Below are positions 47,901-58,690 of a stretch of 64,000 bases of DNA, one piece after another (the stretch's first letter is position 1; each line of letters begins with the position of its first letter). Under the pieces are notes generated by a model that was not told the origin of the DNA, ran no database searches, and worked only from the letters and a program-made list of their open reading frames with translations. The translations under genes were made by a program, and so were the position numbers. The DNA is from Jaltomata sinuosa. Taxonomy: Eukaryota > Streptophyta > Magnoliopsida > Solanales > Solanaceae. The stretch covers positions 186,001-250,000 of the forward strand of contig QJPP01001832.1 of NCBI GenBank assembly GCA_003996215.1, given 5' to 3'.

Positions 47901-49261
47901 GCATAATGAGGAGACAACCAACTCATTCCCAAAATAATGTCAAAGTCCACCATATCCAAAATCACTAAATTTGCCCATGTTTTTTGCCCCATAAACATAA
48001 AAAGACAAGAACAATGAATTCTATCAATAACCACAGAATCTCCAATCAGACTAGAAACATGAACAGGAAAATCAAGTAATTCATACACCATGTCTAACCC
48101 TATAGAAAAACCTATAGATACATAAGAGAAAGTAGAACCAGGATCAAATAAGACCATAGCCATCTGGTCACAAATAAGAATAGTACCTGTAATTAGCGCA
48201 TCCAATGTCTCTGCCTGGGGCTGCCTCGAAAAGCATAGAAATAAGCCCTATCACTTGCATATGCTCTACCCCTACTGGGCTAAGTACCATTTTGATCTGC
48301 ATAACCACTGCCTCTGTAAGGCTGGTTGCCACCTCTACCTGCGTGATGACCACCACGCCCATTCTCCAGATGACCTCTACCATAATAATAATCTCATCTA
48401 CCCACATGAGTCAAAGCTCAAGAAGCCTGGTGCTGTACTGACTGACTAGCCTGCTAATACCGGGAATAATTCCTCCTAATATGACTAGCTTTATGACACT
48501 CATAGCAAACTCTGTCCAAAAGGGGTCATTGTGCTAAAGTAGAAAAAGTAAGATAATCACCAAAATCTGGAGAAGGATGGATGGCCCCTGATGGGCCCCC
48601 AGCTGACACCTAAATAGCTTACTGAATAGGGCATATAGACTACCCCTGCAAACTCTGACTCGTAAAATACGAACCACTGAAGTTGCCCTTGTCCGAGACT
48701 TCTTTGATGCCCCTTTGCATAACTTTCCTATTTCTCACCCTTATTACTCTTCACAAACTAAATCACCTCCTGAAAGGACCTACTAGAGGATACCATCTAT
48801 AGAGCTGAAATCTGGAGACCTATATTCAACCCTTTAACAAAACGGCAAATTTGTTCCTCTATAATATTTATCACTTGGAATAAATAATAAGAGAGTAAAT
48901 GAAATTGAGTCTCATAGGCTGCAACTGATGAACTCCCCTACTCGATACTGGTAAACTCATCTCTCCTTTTATCCCTCAAAGTACATGGGATATACTTCTC
49001 TAAGAACAATAAATAGAACTGATGGCCAGTCAATAGAGGTGACCCAGCATCCCTACAATCCATATAGTCTCTTCACCATATCTTAGCATCACCCTGAAGC
49101 TGGAAGGTAATAAACTTCACTCCATATCTCTCAACTATCCCCATCTTATGAAGTCTCTTATGGAACTCGATGATAAACTCATATGTGTCATGCCCCGAGG
49201 TTACCCCTAGACATAACATGGGACCTGGGACCACAAATGCCCCAAGCCAACCCTTGATCAT
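44946..49261 (-). pseudogene. Tekay/Del chromovirus gag-pol, truncated at both ends
   Basis: Minus-strand N to C: gag (49073-49261 and decayed continuation: FHKRLHKMGIVERYGVKF, FQLQGDAKIW), retropepsin (47834-48205, LFDPGSTFSYVS and ILGMSWLSPHYAIVD), RT (47414-47806 start; catalytic box FINDILLYSK near 47135-47160, Asn replacing the first catalytic Asp), RNase H (46579-46788, YCDTSYSSLG), and integrase (VDRLTKFAHF near 45785; a SYKGTQF box near 45660 with Tyr replacing the second catalytic Asp; C-terminus 44995-45234). The integrase tail leads into HPVFHVLILKKYHGDG, the start of the chromodomain region, which is cut at 44945. Dozens of stops; a dead copy. Confidence 0.88.
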
Positions 49262-51294
49262 AGCATAACTCAGGTAAAATGATGAAACATAGTGGAAGCA
49301 TAATACGAATTAGATAACTTAATCCATAAGATAAATCAAAAGAACGTGATTTTAAGAAGACCCGAATATCGTCTATGTATGAAAATCCTCTATATATTAC
49401 ATAAGGAGTTGCTAGGACAAGTCCCTAGCTAACTCAAAGTATGAAAATAAGTAGTCTAAACAACTAGAGTCATAACTATCCCTCGAACAATGAGGACTCA
49501 CAAATACTGACCGGCTTTGTCTAGCCACGAGACTGATGGGAAACACCTGAATCTGTATCATTAAGAGGATGCAACACAAAATATACGTCAGTACTATATG
49601 ATGTACCGAGTATATAAGAGATGCATGATCATGATAAAAACATACTTAAAATATGCTTAAAGTAAACCTTTTCATAAAGAAATAACATAAGAGGATTATC
49701 AATATATAAGACATAAAAACATGAAGTACGGTTAAAATTCAAAGTATGATATCATATAACTTCATAGCTTGAAAAATAGTCATATGGGAGTTTCTTTTAA
49801 TCGACATAAACCATGATGAGCTACATAGAGTCCAGTGTCATGTACCCCCACTGAAAAGGGTTGTCCTAACCGTCCAAAGTTAGAACCATGTCATACCAGG
49901 ATCCTGTCATAATAAGCCACAGAGGGCAACCTATGGTGGCAACGTAGTTTTAGACTTAGATTATCTAAGTCCTCGTCTCTCGGTGCTAAATACAACTCCC
50001 AAAATAGATAACATGAGCTCATATACATATGACATATCTGATGCCAAACTTGTTCATACCCTGGATTGTCATACTACTCAGGAATTATAGTTTAGAAAAT
50101 CGATTCATGAGCATTGATGGAACATCGGGTCTCTTGCATTGCATCATAATTCATAACTTGAAAACTTGCATGGCCTTAGTTCAATTTCATAATAACATAT
50201 ACTTTCATAAAACATAAGAACTTGGCATGGACTTGCTTGAAACTCATGAAATCATGCCATCATTTTCCCCAATTTCTTAAATCACTTCATGCATGTAGGA
50301 TTCACCATAATTAACCTTCAATTCATGAAATAGGATTTCATATGTAAAACCCATGCAAAATCATGCAATTTAATAGAATTTCATAATAAAATCACGAGAA
50401 GACAATTTATAGCAAAACCCATAAGAATTGGGTAAAAATCCTAATTTGAAAGTTCATGAAATGACAATTTGAAATTCGAGGTTTTGGGCACAAGGGTGAA
50501 AGGAACCTATTTTTGAATACACACATACCTTGATTGAAGTTAACCCGCTTAAAATTGAAAAGAAAAGGAGGCTTGAACTTGAAGCTTGAAACCCTAACTT
50601 GAAGCTTGAGAAAATGGAACTCCTTTTCTTCTTTTGGAAGTTGATTGAAAGAATGGGAGAGAACTTAGGCCAAGTGGAAATAAAAACCCTTCTAAATAGG
50701 CTTAAAACGACTTAGTATAGGAGTTAAAAGAGTGGGAAATTACAAAAATACCCCTAGACTTAAACTTGGAAAAAGCTGGAAAAAGTTGACTTTCAGGGAC
50801 CACGGAGGGAAATCACGGACCGTAGACTGAACCACAGTTCGTGGTTTCCACTCGTGGTTCATCGCCAATCAACCAGGCTGCAGAAGGCAAACCACGGGTC
50901 AACAGGATGACTCATCATTTGAATGACGACTCATAGACCTGAGTCGTAGTTCCACGAAACCATGCAGTCCTCTGATCAATTTCTACGAATTAACAGGACG
51001 GTCCGCCATTTGAACGACGAGCCGTAAAACTAAGTCGTGGAACCTGGGAAACTTGTCAATCGTCTGATTTGATTCCATGATTTGACAATATGGGTCGTAG
51101 ACTGAACCACGGTCTATAGAACCAACTCGTGGTTCTCAGACTAGAGGCTGAACCAACAGGAGGAAACCACGGTTCCATTCCATGACTCGTGATTCAAACC
51201 ATGGTCCATGGTTTGGACACGTAACTCCTGGGAACATGAAACAAATTTAGAGATTTCAACGTAGAAAGCTGGTTCGATTTTCTGGGGTGTTATA
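49262..51294 (-). mobile_element. Tekay-type LTR, family G
   Basis: In minus sense it starts TATAACACCCCAGAAAATCG (usual TGTAACACCCC) at 51294. A polypurine tract lies immediately outside (51295-51312), so it is a 3' LTR. A word array is at 50790-51230. The region 49550-49650 has the CAGTACTATATGATGTACCG phrase common near the 3' part of such LTRs. The left edge is uncertain. Gag of a Tekay element follows on the left without a visible primer site (no TGGTATCAGAGC-type sequence on minus), so the two may come from different insertions or from a deletion. Confidence 0.65.
50690..51230 (-). promoter_or_regulatory. CCACGGACCGT word array in family G LTR
   Basis: Words include ACGGACCGTAGACTGAACCAC, CGTGGTTTCCACTCGTGGTTC, GATGACTCATCATTTGAATG, ACGACGAGCCGTAAAAC and CATGGTCCATGGTTTGG, in both polarities. 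An AT-rich TATA-like stretch (AAATAAAAACCC, about 50678-50689) lies on its left, downstream in sense. Confidence 0.55.
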
Positions 51295-51630
51295 ATATCT
51301 CCCCCTTGGGATCATTCATCCTCGAATGAAGACTATGCAAGGAAAACTGGAGAGAAAACATCCTAGCCAAACAAAAACCAAAGCATGAAACTGAAGAGTA
51401 AACATGAAACTGGACTTCTCTACTTAAAATATGATTGAATCCACTTCGAAAACGTGAATGCATGCTAAGATCATGAGGGAAACTAATAGAGTAGATTCGA
51501 AAGGACATACTAAAGATAGAATTACTACCTCAAGCTGAAACTAGATCGGAAGGAAAAGGATGAGGGTACTTGGCCTTCATGGATGATTCTGCTTCCCAAG
51601 TAGTTCCTTCATCTGAGTTGTAAAAGCTGA
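51295..51630 (-). other. Polypurine tract and 3' internal end of Tekay element
   Basis: ATATCTCCCCCTTGGGAT (51295-51312) is, in sense, a purine tract. The neighbouring CATTCATCCTCGAATGAAGA is the conserved sequence found before Tekay/Del 3' LTRs. Homology to a Tekay 3' region runs to about 51600 (CTGCTTCCCAAGTAG at 51590-51604) and then gives way to family A leader near 51630. Confidence 0.7.
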
Positions 51631-51838
51631 ACAAAGGTTGAAGTGGGATTTGCGCGTCTCCACCTTCAAGTTCGCCTCATTCATAACATCCTCACTATGA
51701 GATGCCATGGAATCTTTCAACAAAATCAAAATAAACAAAATAGAAAGAACTATTCACAGAAATTGAACTAGAGTAAGTAAACTTAAATCCTAAACTAACT
51801 TAATACGCCAAATTGTTCCTTGGACACGACGCCATTTT
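51631..51838 (-). other. Family A leader and degraded primer-binding site
   Basis: Closely matches 60902-61109, including GGTTGAAGTGGGATTTG, the start of the small MASHSEDV-type leader ORF (antisense of GAGATGCCAT at 51692-51701) and the sequence before the LTR. The tRNA-Asp site is reduced to TGGACACGACGCCA (51821-51834) on plus. Confidence 0.8.
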
Positions 51839-52691
51839 TTATAAATGCTCAAATTGTGCTTTCCAATTAAGGAGGTCACGATGATCGCGTAGTCAAAACA
51901 AAATTTATAATTCCCAACGGGTGTTGGGGTCAAACCCGAGGGAACAATGTAGTTGCAATCGAGCTAGTAAAGAATCTAAGTAACTTATTGAAGTTCAATT
52001 GCCAAAAAGAGAAAAAAGATATCTAAAGGGGGGATTTATACTAAAACTAAAATATAAAGAAACACAAATAAAATATAGATTGATCTATGGCTTTCCTTGC
52101 TTTCGTCAAGCAAGGACAACAAGGGGGATATGGGCTTGGGAATTTAATTAACAAGACTTGCACTCAATTGAAACCTAGGTAGTCTTGGTCATAAGTTTGG
52201 AATGTTATCTCTCGATCAACAACCAAATTTCCAAATGATTTCAGTTAGAACATCATTAGGTGCAATAAAAAAGCAACAAATTAACTTGGGTAGGTCGTCC
52301 TATTTCTAGATCGAACACTTAAATGGGAGATTCCGCGAATAGGAGATATGTCTAGCCTCCGATTTAAATAATTCCCAAGTTCCCACTATTGAATCTTCTC
52401 GAATTTAGGGAAAGTCTCTCCCAAGAAATAACCCAAATCAAAAGACTAAGTCAATGTTTGCAACCATTAACCATAAATTCAAGCAATAGAAGATTCAAGA
52501 GACCCAAATAATAAAACAAGTACAAATCTAGATTTAGAATAAAAAACCAAACAAGTATTATCTCTAATACAAACTCAAAATCTCAAGTCTACAATACACC
52601 AAATAAATAGAAATTAAGAACAAGAGTTGAAGAATGGAATCTAAAGATTTTACAATACAAAGCATCCAAATCTTCACTCCTATGGTGTTGG
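51839..52691 (-). mobile_element. Family A 5' LTR, partial, truncated by E2
   Basis: Matches 61110-61966 of the complete A element closely (start ATAAATGCTC; hairpin CCTTGCTTTCGTCAAGCAAG at 52094-52113; end ATGGTGTTGGT). It stops where the E2 LTR begins. The promoter half of the LTR is on the far side of the nested insertions or lost. Confidence 0.85.
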
Positions 52692-54031
52692 TAGGGATTT
52701 TATGCCATTTACCTTTCATATGTAGGAATTCCTAGGATTTTAATGGTGAACTTGGAATTGAACCCAACATGCAAGAAAAGTGGGAGAAAACCCAAGTGAA
52801 GAGCCAAAGAGAGAAGCCAAGTCAAAAAAGAGCACTTGCAAAGTGTAGGAGCCCACTTGTGTCTCGCAAGTGGAAAACAAAATTGTGGCACAAGGATGGA
52901 AGGAAACATCGGAGTTGTGGGTCATAAGTTCCCTCATGAGGAATACATGTGAAGTGCAAGAGATAAGTAGAAGATGACCTCGACACTTGCAGACCACAAG
53001 TGGAGACATGCGACTGCAAGTGAGCAGAAGATAATACAAGTGCTATGAAGGGCATTTTTATCCAAAATATGCCAAGTGTATTTGGGGATTTTCAAGGACA
53101 TTTTGGAATCCTTGGAGAGAACATTCATTCAGCAATTTTTAGATTCTAATTTTCCAATTGTAGTACTCTTGAGGAAGAGAAAAGTACACTTAGTGACTTC
53201 ATCTTCCCCAAATTGAAAACTCCATTGTTGAGCATAAAAAACTTGGATTTGAATTTGATTTCTTGTTATTCAAGGAATTGATGTTAACCCATATGGTATA
53301 ATTTTTTTTACAATATTATGAGTAACTAAATTCATATCTAGGGGTGTGTACAAGATGGGTGTACGAGTTGTGATTGGTTATTGATTATTTGTGCTTAAAA
53401 TTGGTTATTAAGTGTGTATCCATTGAATCATTCAAGTTTTAATTATAAAATTGATGGTTTCAAAAATTCATTGAGTTCTCTAATTTAGATCTTGCTTGAT
53501 ATAGAGGATTAGAAGTGGGTAAGAATTCTTGATGAGGATTTGGGGATTTCCCATCTAAGGGTTGAGGCTAGATATAGCTTAACCCACTCAAGCTAATAGG
53601 TTGGTTAATTATGAAGGCTTTGGGGTTCGTGAGAACCCAAAGGATATATGTTTGTTGGTTGAGAGATGATTGACATAACCTAAACAAAGGCTATCTGCAC
53701 CATAATCAAGTCAAAGTCAAGTATTCAATCCCAATTACAAATGATTACCCCATCGCAAGCACACCCCTAGTTTCCTAATCTTGATAAACCTCAACAATCG
53801 TATTAACTTGTTACTTATTTACTCTTGATATACTTGTTTAAATCAACCCTCCAATTTTACTTTATTGTATTTTTGCTACAATGTGCATGCTTTAGTGAAT
53901 TGCATTACAAAATTTGGTTCAATGTCTAACTAATCTCTGTGTGATCGACCCTAAATCTTGAGTTGGGTAATTATATTGTACAATGACCATGTGCACTTTC
54001 TCCTACTGAGAGGTGGATTTGAACGTTATCA
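52692..54031 (+). mobile_element. 5' LTR of Athila element E2
   Basis: Starts TAGGGATTTTATG at the break in the A LTR and ends GAACGTTATCA, directly before a primer-like site and a gag gene on plus. It is related to the solo LTR at 40869-42320. An array of CACTTGCA and CACAAGTGG words is at 52830-53040. The exact start is inferred from the end of A-LTR homology. Confidence 0.8.
52830..53040 (+). promoter_or_regulatory. CACTTGCR / CACAAGTG word array in E2 LTR
   Basis: GCACTTGCAAAGTG, CCCACTTGTGTCTCGCAAGTGG, ACACTTGCAGACCACAAGTG and GACTGCAAGTGAGCAG recur in both polarities, 140-350 bp from the LTR start. A TATA box is not evident. Confidence 0.55.
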
Positions 54032-54032
54032 A

Positions 54033-54054
54033 TTTTTGCATTGTTGCTGGGGAT
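54033..54054 (+). other. Primer-binding site, tRNA-Asp type, decayed
   Basis: TTTGCATTGTTGCTGGGGATT follows the LTR end. Against TGGCGCCGTTGCCGGGGA most differences are C-to-T or G-to-A, consistent with deamination at methylated CpG sites. Confidence 0.75.
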
Positions 54055-54154
54055 TAGGTTTTATTACCTTATTTTTGTGTGTTGATTCACTTTGGTATTG
54101 CACCTTGTTTTATTTTACTTTGTTAATTGTTTCTGCTTTGTGATAGGTGAAAAT

Positions 54155-55482
54155 ATGAGTCAAGCTAGTGAGAATGCTAGTGTTGATGGTTATATGGATG
54201 ATAATGACCCGATGGGTCACATGTGTGTAGCGAGTGCCATTCGCCTAGCTCCAACGGTAGGGAATACAATCTTTTATGTTACTAGCACTATGCTACATGT
54301 CTTTCAAATGAAGGGTCTCTTTGGTGGTCTCCCACATGAACATGCAAATCGCCATATAAAGAACTTCACAGAGATTTTTTAACTGTTTAATATAACCAAC
54401 ATCACCCAAGAATCAATCCGGTTGAGGTTATTTCCTTTCTCCCTAATGGGAGAAGCGATGACATGGCTAGAGGAGATCCCTGAAGACTCCATTACTTTGT
54501 GGAATGAACTCACCGAAGACTTCCTTGAACAGTTCTTTCCTCCTTCCCGGATGCTTCAACTGCGGGATGAAATAACTAACTTTAGACAATTGCCGGGTAA
54601 AGCTCCATATGAATATTGACTGAGGTTAAAAAAGAAAGTTATCCAATGTCCAACTCATGGATTTCCTGACGGGGTCTTGCTTTAACATTTTTATAGTTCT
54701 TTGCACTCGATTAACAAGTTTATTGCGAATAATTTGGCTAGTGGTTCATTGATGGACCAAATATTTTAACATGCCAAGGTTTTGTTAGATAGGATGACAA
54801 AGACCAATCGTACATGGAATACTCGGGACACTGAGGTGGCAATGGATGTCACCTCCACAATTTTGTCTAAGGAGATGAGGCAAAATGAGGAAGAGGGGGA
54901 ACAAACAATGGCAAAGATAATAATGCAAATTGAATTGCATGCAAAACATGTAATAAGGGCCCGAACAAAGAGAATGAATGCTATTGGTGCCCACAGAGAT
55001 AGATCTCATGAAGAGGATGACTCATATGCTTTGTTCGATGAGAAAGCACACTATATATATAATCAAGTGGGCGATTTCTCACCTGGGTTACCAAGGTGCC
55101 AAACCCACACGCGTGGTGACCAAAGGATGGGGAACCAATGTTGGAACAAAGAGAGGGATGCATCTTGGAGAGATTGTGAGAGAGATAGGGATCGTGACAT
55201 AAATTAGAGGGACCGTGATCGAGATGGGGATATGTATAACCACCAAATAACAAATCCGTATGTTCCCTCTCAAAAAGCTAATGAACTCTCATTCAAATGG
55301 GTGTTAGCGATCCTATGAGTTCTAAAGTTGAACATATGGTTGCAACGGTCTTGAAGAAAATTTAATCTACGGACATAGGTGTGCAAGAATTGAAGAGTGA
55401 GATCTCGACCCTCACTCAAATTGTGAGTTCCTATTTGGCTTCCATCAAACACATTAAAGCCCAAATGGACCATATGTCGGCT
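54155..55482 (+). pseudogene. Athila-type gag, element E2, broken and truncated
   Basis: An ATG at 54155 (MSQASENASVDGYMDDNDP) opens a frame through the conserved start of the gag core (MLHVFQMKGLFGGLPHEHANRHIKNF), with a stop near 54379. It resumes as IRLRLFPFSLMGEAMTWLEEI, EDFLEQFFPPSRMLQLRDEITNFRQLPG (54420-54619), stops again, and continues as a charged segment (54782-55207) and an Arg/Asp-rich end that becomes a low-complexity RDRDR-type stretch near 55190. This is the capsid/nucleocapsid precursor. It is cut at 55483 by the family F LTR. Protease and pol would lie beyond the window. Confidence 0.82.
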
Positions 55483-55587
55483 TGATACACCAAAATTACA
55501 CCTCCAAAAGGAAGTATAAAGTGGTGGTTGATCAAATATAGAACCTAACCAAGGTTAGGGGTGATCCCACAGGGAATATGGTAGGAT
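55483..55587 (-). mobile_element. Family F 3' LTR, left piece
   Basis: Starts TGATACACCAAAATTACACC and continues with the GATCCCACAGGGAATATGG motif typical of the B/F/J LTR start. It is interrupted after 105 bp by the A element. The remainder is at 62452-63817. Confidence 0.85.
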
Positions 55588-56923
55588 TGATAAATGCTCA
55601 AATCGTGCTCTCCAATTAAGGAGGTCACGGCGATCGCGTAGTCAAAACAAAATTTATAATTTCCAACCGGTGTTGGGTTCAAACCCAAGGGAACAATATA
55701 GTCATGATCGAAATAGTAAATAATCTAAGCAACTTATTGAAGTTCAATTAACGAAAAGGGAAAAAAGATATCTAAAGGGGGGATTTAGACTAAAACTAAA
55801 AGATAAAGAAAAACAAATAAAAGATCGATTGATCAATGGCTTTCCTTGCTTTCGCCAAGCAAGGACAACAAGGGGGATATGGGCTTGGGAATTCAATTCA
55901 CAAGACTTGCACCCGATTGACACCTAGGTATTCTTGGTCACAAGTGTGGAATGCTATCTCTCGATCAACAACCACATTTCCGAATGATTTTGGTTAGAAC
56001 ATCATTCAGTGCAATAAACAAGCAACCAATTAACTTGGGTAGGTCATCCTATTTCTAGCTCAGACCCTTAAATGGGATATTTCGCGAATAGGAGCTACGT
56101 CTAAACTCTGATCGAAATGGATTCCCAAGTTCCCACTATTGAATCTTCTCGAATTTAGGAAAATTCTCTCTCGAGAAATAACAAAAATCAGAAGACTAAG
56201 TCAATGTTTGCAACCATTGACCATAAATTCAAGCAATAGAAGATTCAAGAGACCCAAATAATCAAACAAGTACAAATCTAGATTTAGAATAAAAAACCCA
56301 ACAAGTATTATCTCTAATACAAACCCAAAATCTCAAGTTAACAATACACCAAATAAATAGCAATTAAGAACAAGAATTGAAAAATGGAATCAAATGATTT
56401 TATAATACAAAGAATCCAAATCTTCAATCCTATGATGTTGGTTGATGAACCTTGCTCCCAAGCTTGCTCAAAATTCTGAAAACAGCCAAAGATATATTTT
56501 AAGACGGCTTGGAGGTGTTTTATATGAATTGGGGTTTCAAAAAACGAAATTTCCAATTTTTCCCCCGCAGCTGCTTCCCTTCTTCGCGTTCGCGTGGTGT
56601 CCACCACATTCGCGAAGGGTCTTTGTCTGGTTGACCTTCGCGTTCGCGAGTGGTACACCACGTTCACATATCTTTGACTCATCTGGCCTTCACATTCGCG
56701 GCTGGGACCCTGCGTTCGCAAAGGCATGTGCTGCTGCCAGCTACTTGCTTTTCCGAATGGCCTCCTTTTGACTTGTTTTCATCCGAATTCATTCCAAAAG
56801 CTTCTAAAACACAAAGATCTGCCAAATAGAAGTAATCTGTGTTAATAGCACTATTTTCCAATTTTAAACTAGCAAAAGCATAAGTTTAAAGGCTAAATAA
56901 ATAGGTAAAATACCGACTTATCA
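55588..56923 (-). mobile_element. Family A 3' LTR
   Basis: TGATAAATGCTC to GACTTATCA. Hairpin CCTTGCTT-TCGCC-AAGCAAGG at about 55843-55863, TATA-like TTTTATATGAATT at 56517-56529, array 56570-56720. Next to it on the right, CCCCCAAACTT (56926-56936) is the purine tract in sense. Confidence 0.9.
56517..56720 (-). promoter_or_regulatory. U3 promoter of family A 3' LTR: TATA and CATTCGCGAAGG array
   Basis: TTTTATATGAATT (ATATAAAA in sense) followed on its upstream side by CTTCGCGTTCGCGTGG, CATTCGCGAAGGG, CCTTCGCGTTCGCGAG and TGCGTTCGCAAAGG words. The 5' LTR equivalent is at 62039-62240. Confidence 0.65.
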
Positions 56924-58690
56924 AACCCCCAAACTTGAACTATTGCTTGTCCTCAAGCAATTTAAAGCTTTTAACTAAAGAGGCACACAACACAAGTGCA
57001 AATGACAATATTACAAGCCAAAGGAACCCATTTCAAGCACCCAACATGACTTCGGTTGGTACTAATGATTAGTCTATCATATGCTAACTTATTCTAAGCA
57101 CTTCTTTTCATTCAAAACACAAGCTCATGCTGCAAAGGCACAATAAGAACAAGCAAGTGAAAACAACCAATCCTCAAGATGTGACTCCAACCACTAGCTT
57201 ACTAAAACCTGCTCATTTGACTCAGTTTTGGAGTTTATCAATGTCACCAACTATCCTAATTCGCATGCCCTCACAAGAATGAAAGTCCCAAAAATGCATT
57301 ATGTACAAAGACAGTCACAAGAGACAAATACAAACACTCACACTCACAAGGAATTTCAAGTGAATACACGTCGAACCATAGGCTTGCACTTGAAGTGCAT
57401 TCCTTTTCTTCTCCTTATTTGATCACATACACCCCCCACACTTAGGCATTTACCTATGTTATTTTTCTCTTCTCCCCCCAAACATAGGCTTTTAGCATAC
57501 ACTTCATTTTCCAGGAATTACAGAGGATGGGTGCCAAGATGGAGGTTCCAAAAAGGTCAAGGTGTTGACAAGGTGCCACAGAACGGTCACAAGCTCAAAG
57601 GGGTTCACTAGGATTTGATGTCATTGGGAAGTCATTTGGGTGAAGTGGCTATCAAAAAGGGCCTAAGGTCATCTTCCAAGCTTGGTTACACCTAGAATTT
57701 TGCCTTGAATCACCTTCGAGGAAAGTTCTAGACGACACACATGCACAAGAATTATTCAACTTACCCTCACCACACATGGCATGTGAATCATTTAAGAAGG
57801 ATCAATTTTTAATTTCCTAAACAAGAACAAAGATGAGCTATTTTACATTATCACCACTAATGAGTCAAGAGTCACAAAAAGATTAAAAGAGTTCTCACAA
57901 AATCACTCTTCGCCATGCATTTTTCACAATTTTTTTGGTAGGGTATGCCTATTTTACTTAGCATGCAAGACTACTTCATTGGTACCAAACAAGTCAATTT
58001 GCAACCAAAACCTCAAAAGATGACGATTTGCCCTTAAGAATATCGTCACTCAGTCTATCATTGGGCCAATTCATCTATCTAAATCGGCATGTCTACACAA
58101 GGTGGATCAAAGCACATGTCACATTTTCTGGGCACATGCAATTCACATGTAACAAAGTATGTGTTGCATGTGCAATGGACAGCACAAACAGTGGGCCTGT
58201 GCGAAGCTCGTGTGGTTCGGACATTATCACTTGCGTAACAATTATCCCCCAACAAGTTTCATATAGCCTAACGGGTATTCGGACTTTCCCTGGCCCACAA
58301 CAACCATATGTCAATTACAAAATAACAAAAGAAACTAAAAACTAAACCATCAACTTCTTTCCCACAACATCAAAACCCGATGAGAGTGCAAATCCATAAG
58401 GTACACCCGAAAAAGGCATAAAACATATATATACAAACAAACAAAACAAGACTGGCAAGGGCACAATAATATCCAACAAAACAACAAAACAAGACTAGCG
58501 AGGGAATAATAATATCCATAAGTAAAGCAATCTAAACTAGAAAGATAGAGCGCAGATCACACGCCACCGCCAACTAAGATAGGGCAGTGCCCACACTGCA
58601 TCAAAGTAAAGAATAAGTTTGAGGGGGCTCCCTGAGGTGCATCAATCTGAACTAGAAGAAGAGGGAAACTCAAGTCTATCCTCATCCTCA
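56924..58690 (-). other. Family A 3' noncoding module
   Basis: Purine tract, then GCTTGTCCTCAAGCAA (56946-56961), a CCCACACTTAGGCATTTACCT block (57436-57456), GGCCTAAGGTCATCTTCC (57660-57677), AAAGTTCTAGACGACACACATGCAC (57722-57746) and CACATGGCATG (57773-57783). It follows the order of the B and F modules. Plus-strand ORFs here (58028-58345 and others) are not credible. Confidence 0.65.

Noticed and set aside
33061..49261. Endogenous pararetrovirus (Caulimoviridae) reverse transcriptase
   Set aside because: The RT is followed by integrase, with Athila or Tekay motifs; no movement protein or coat motif was seen.
52709..53128. Overlapping minus-strand ORFs of 64-99 residues
   Set aside because: They fall in the U3 array of the E2 LTR, where repeated words keep frames open by chance.
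54978..55273. Plus and minus ORFs around the RDRDR-type stretch
   Set aside because: Alternative frames of the degraded gag C-terminus.
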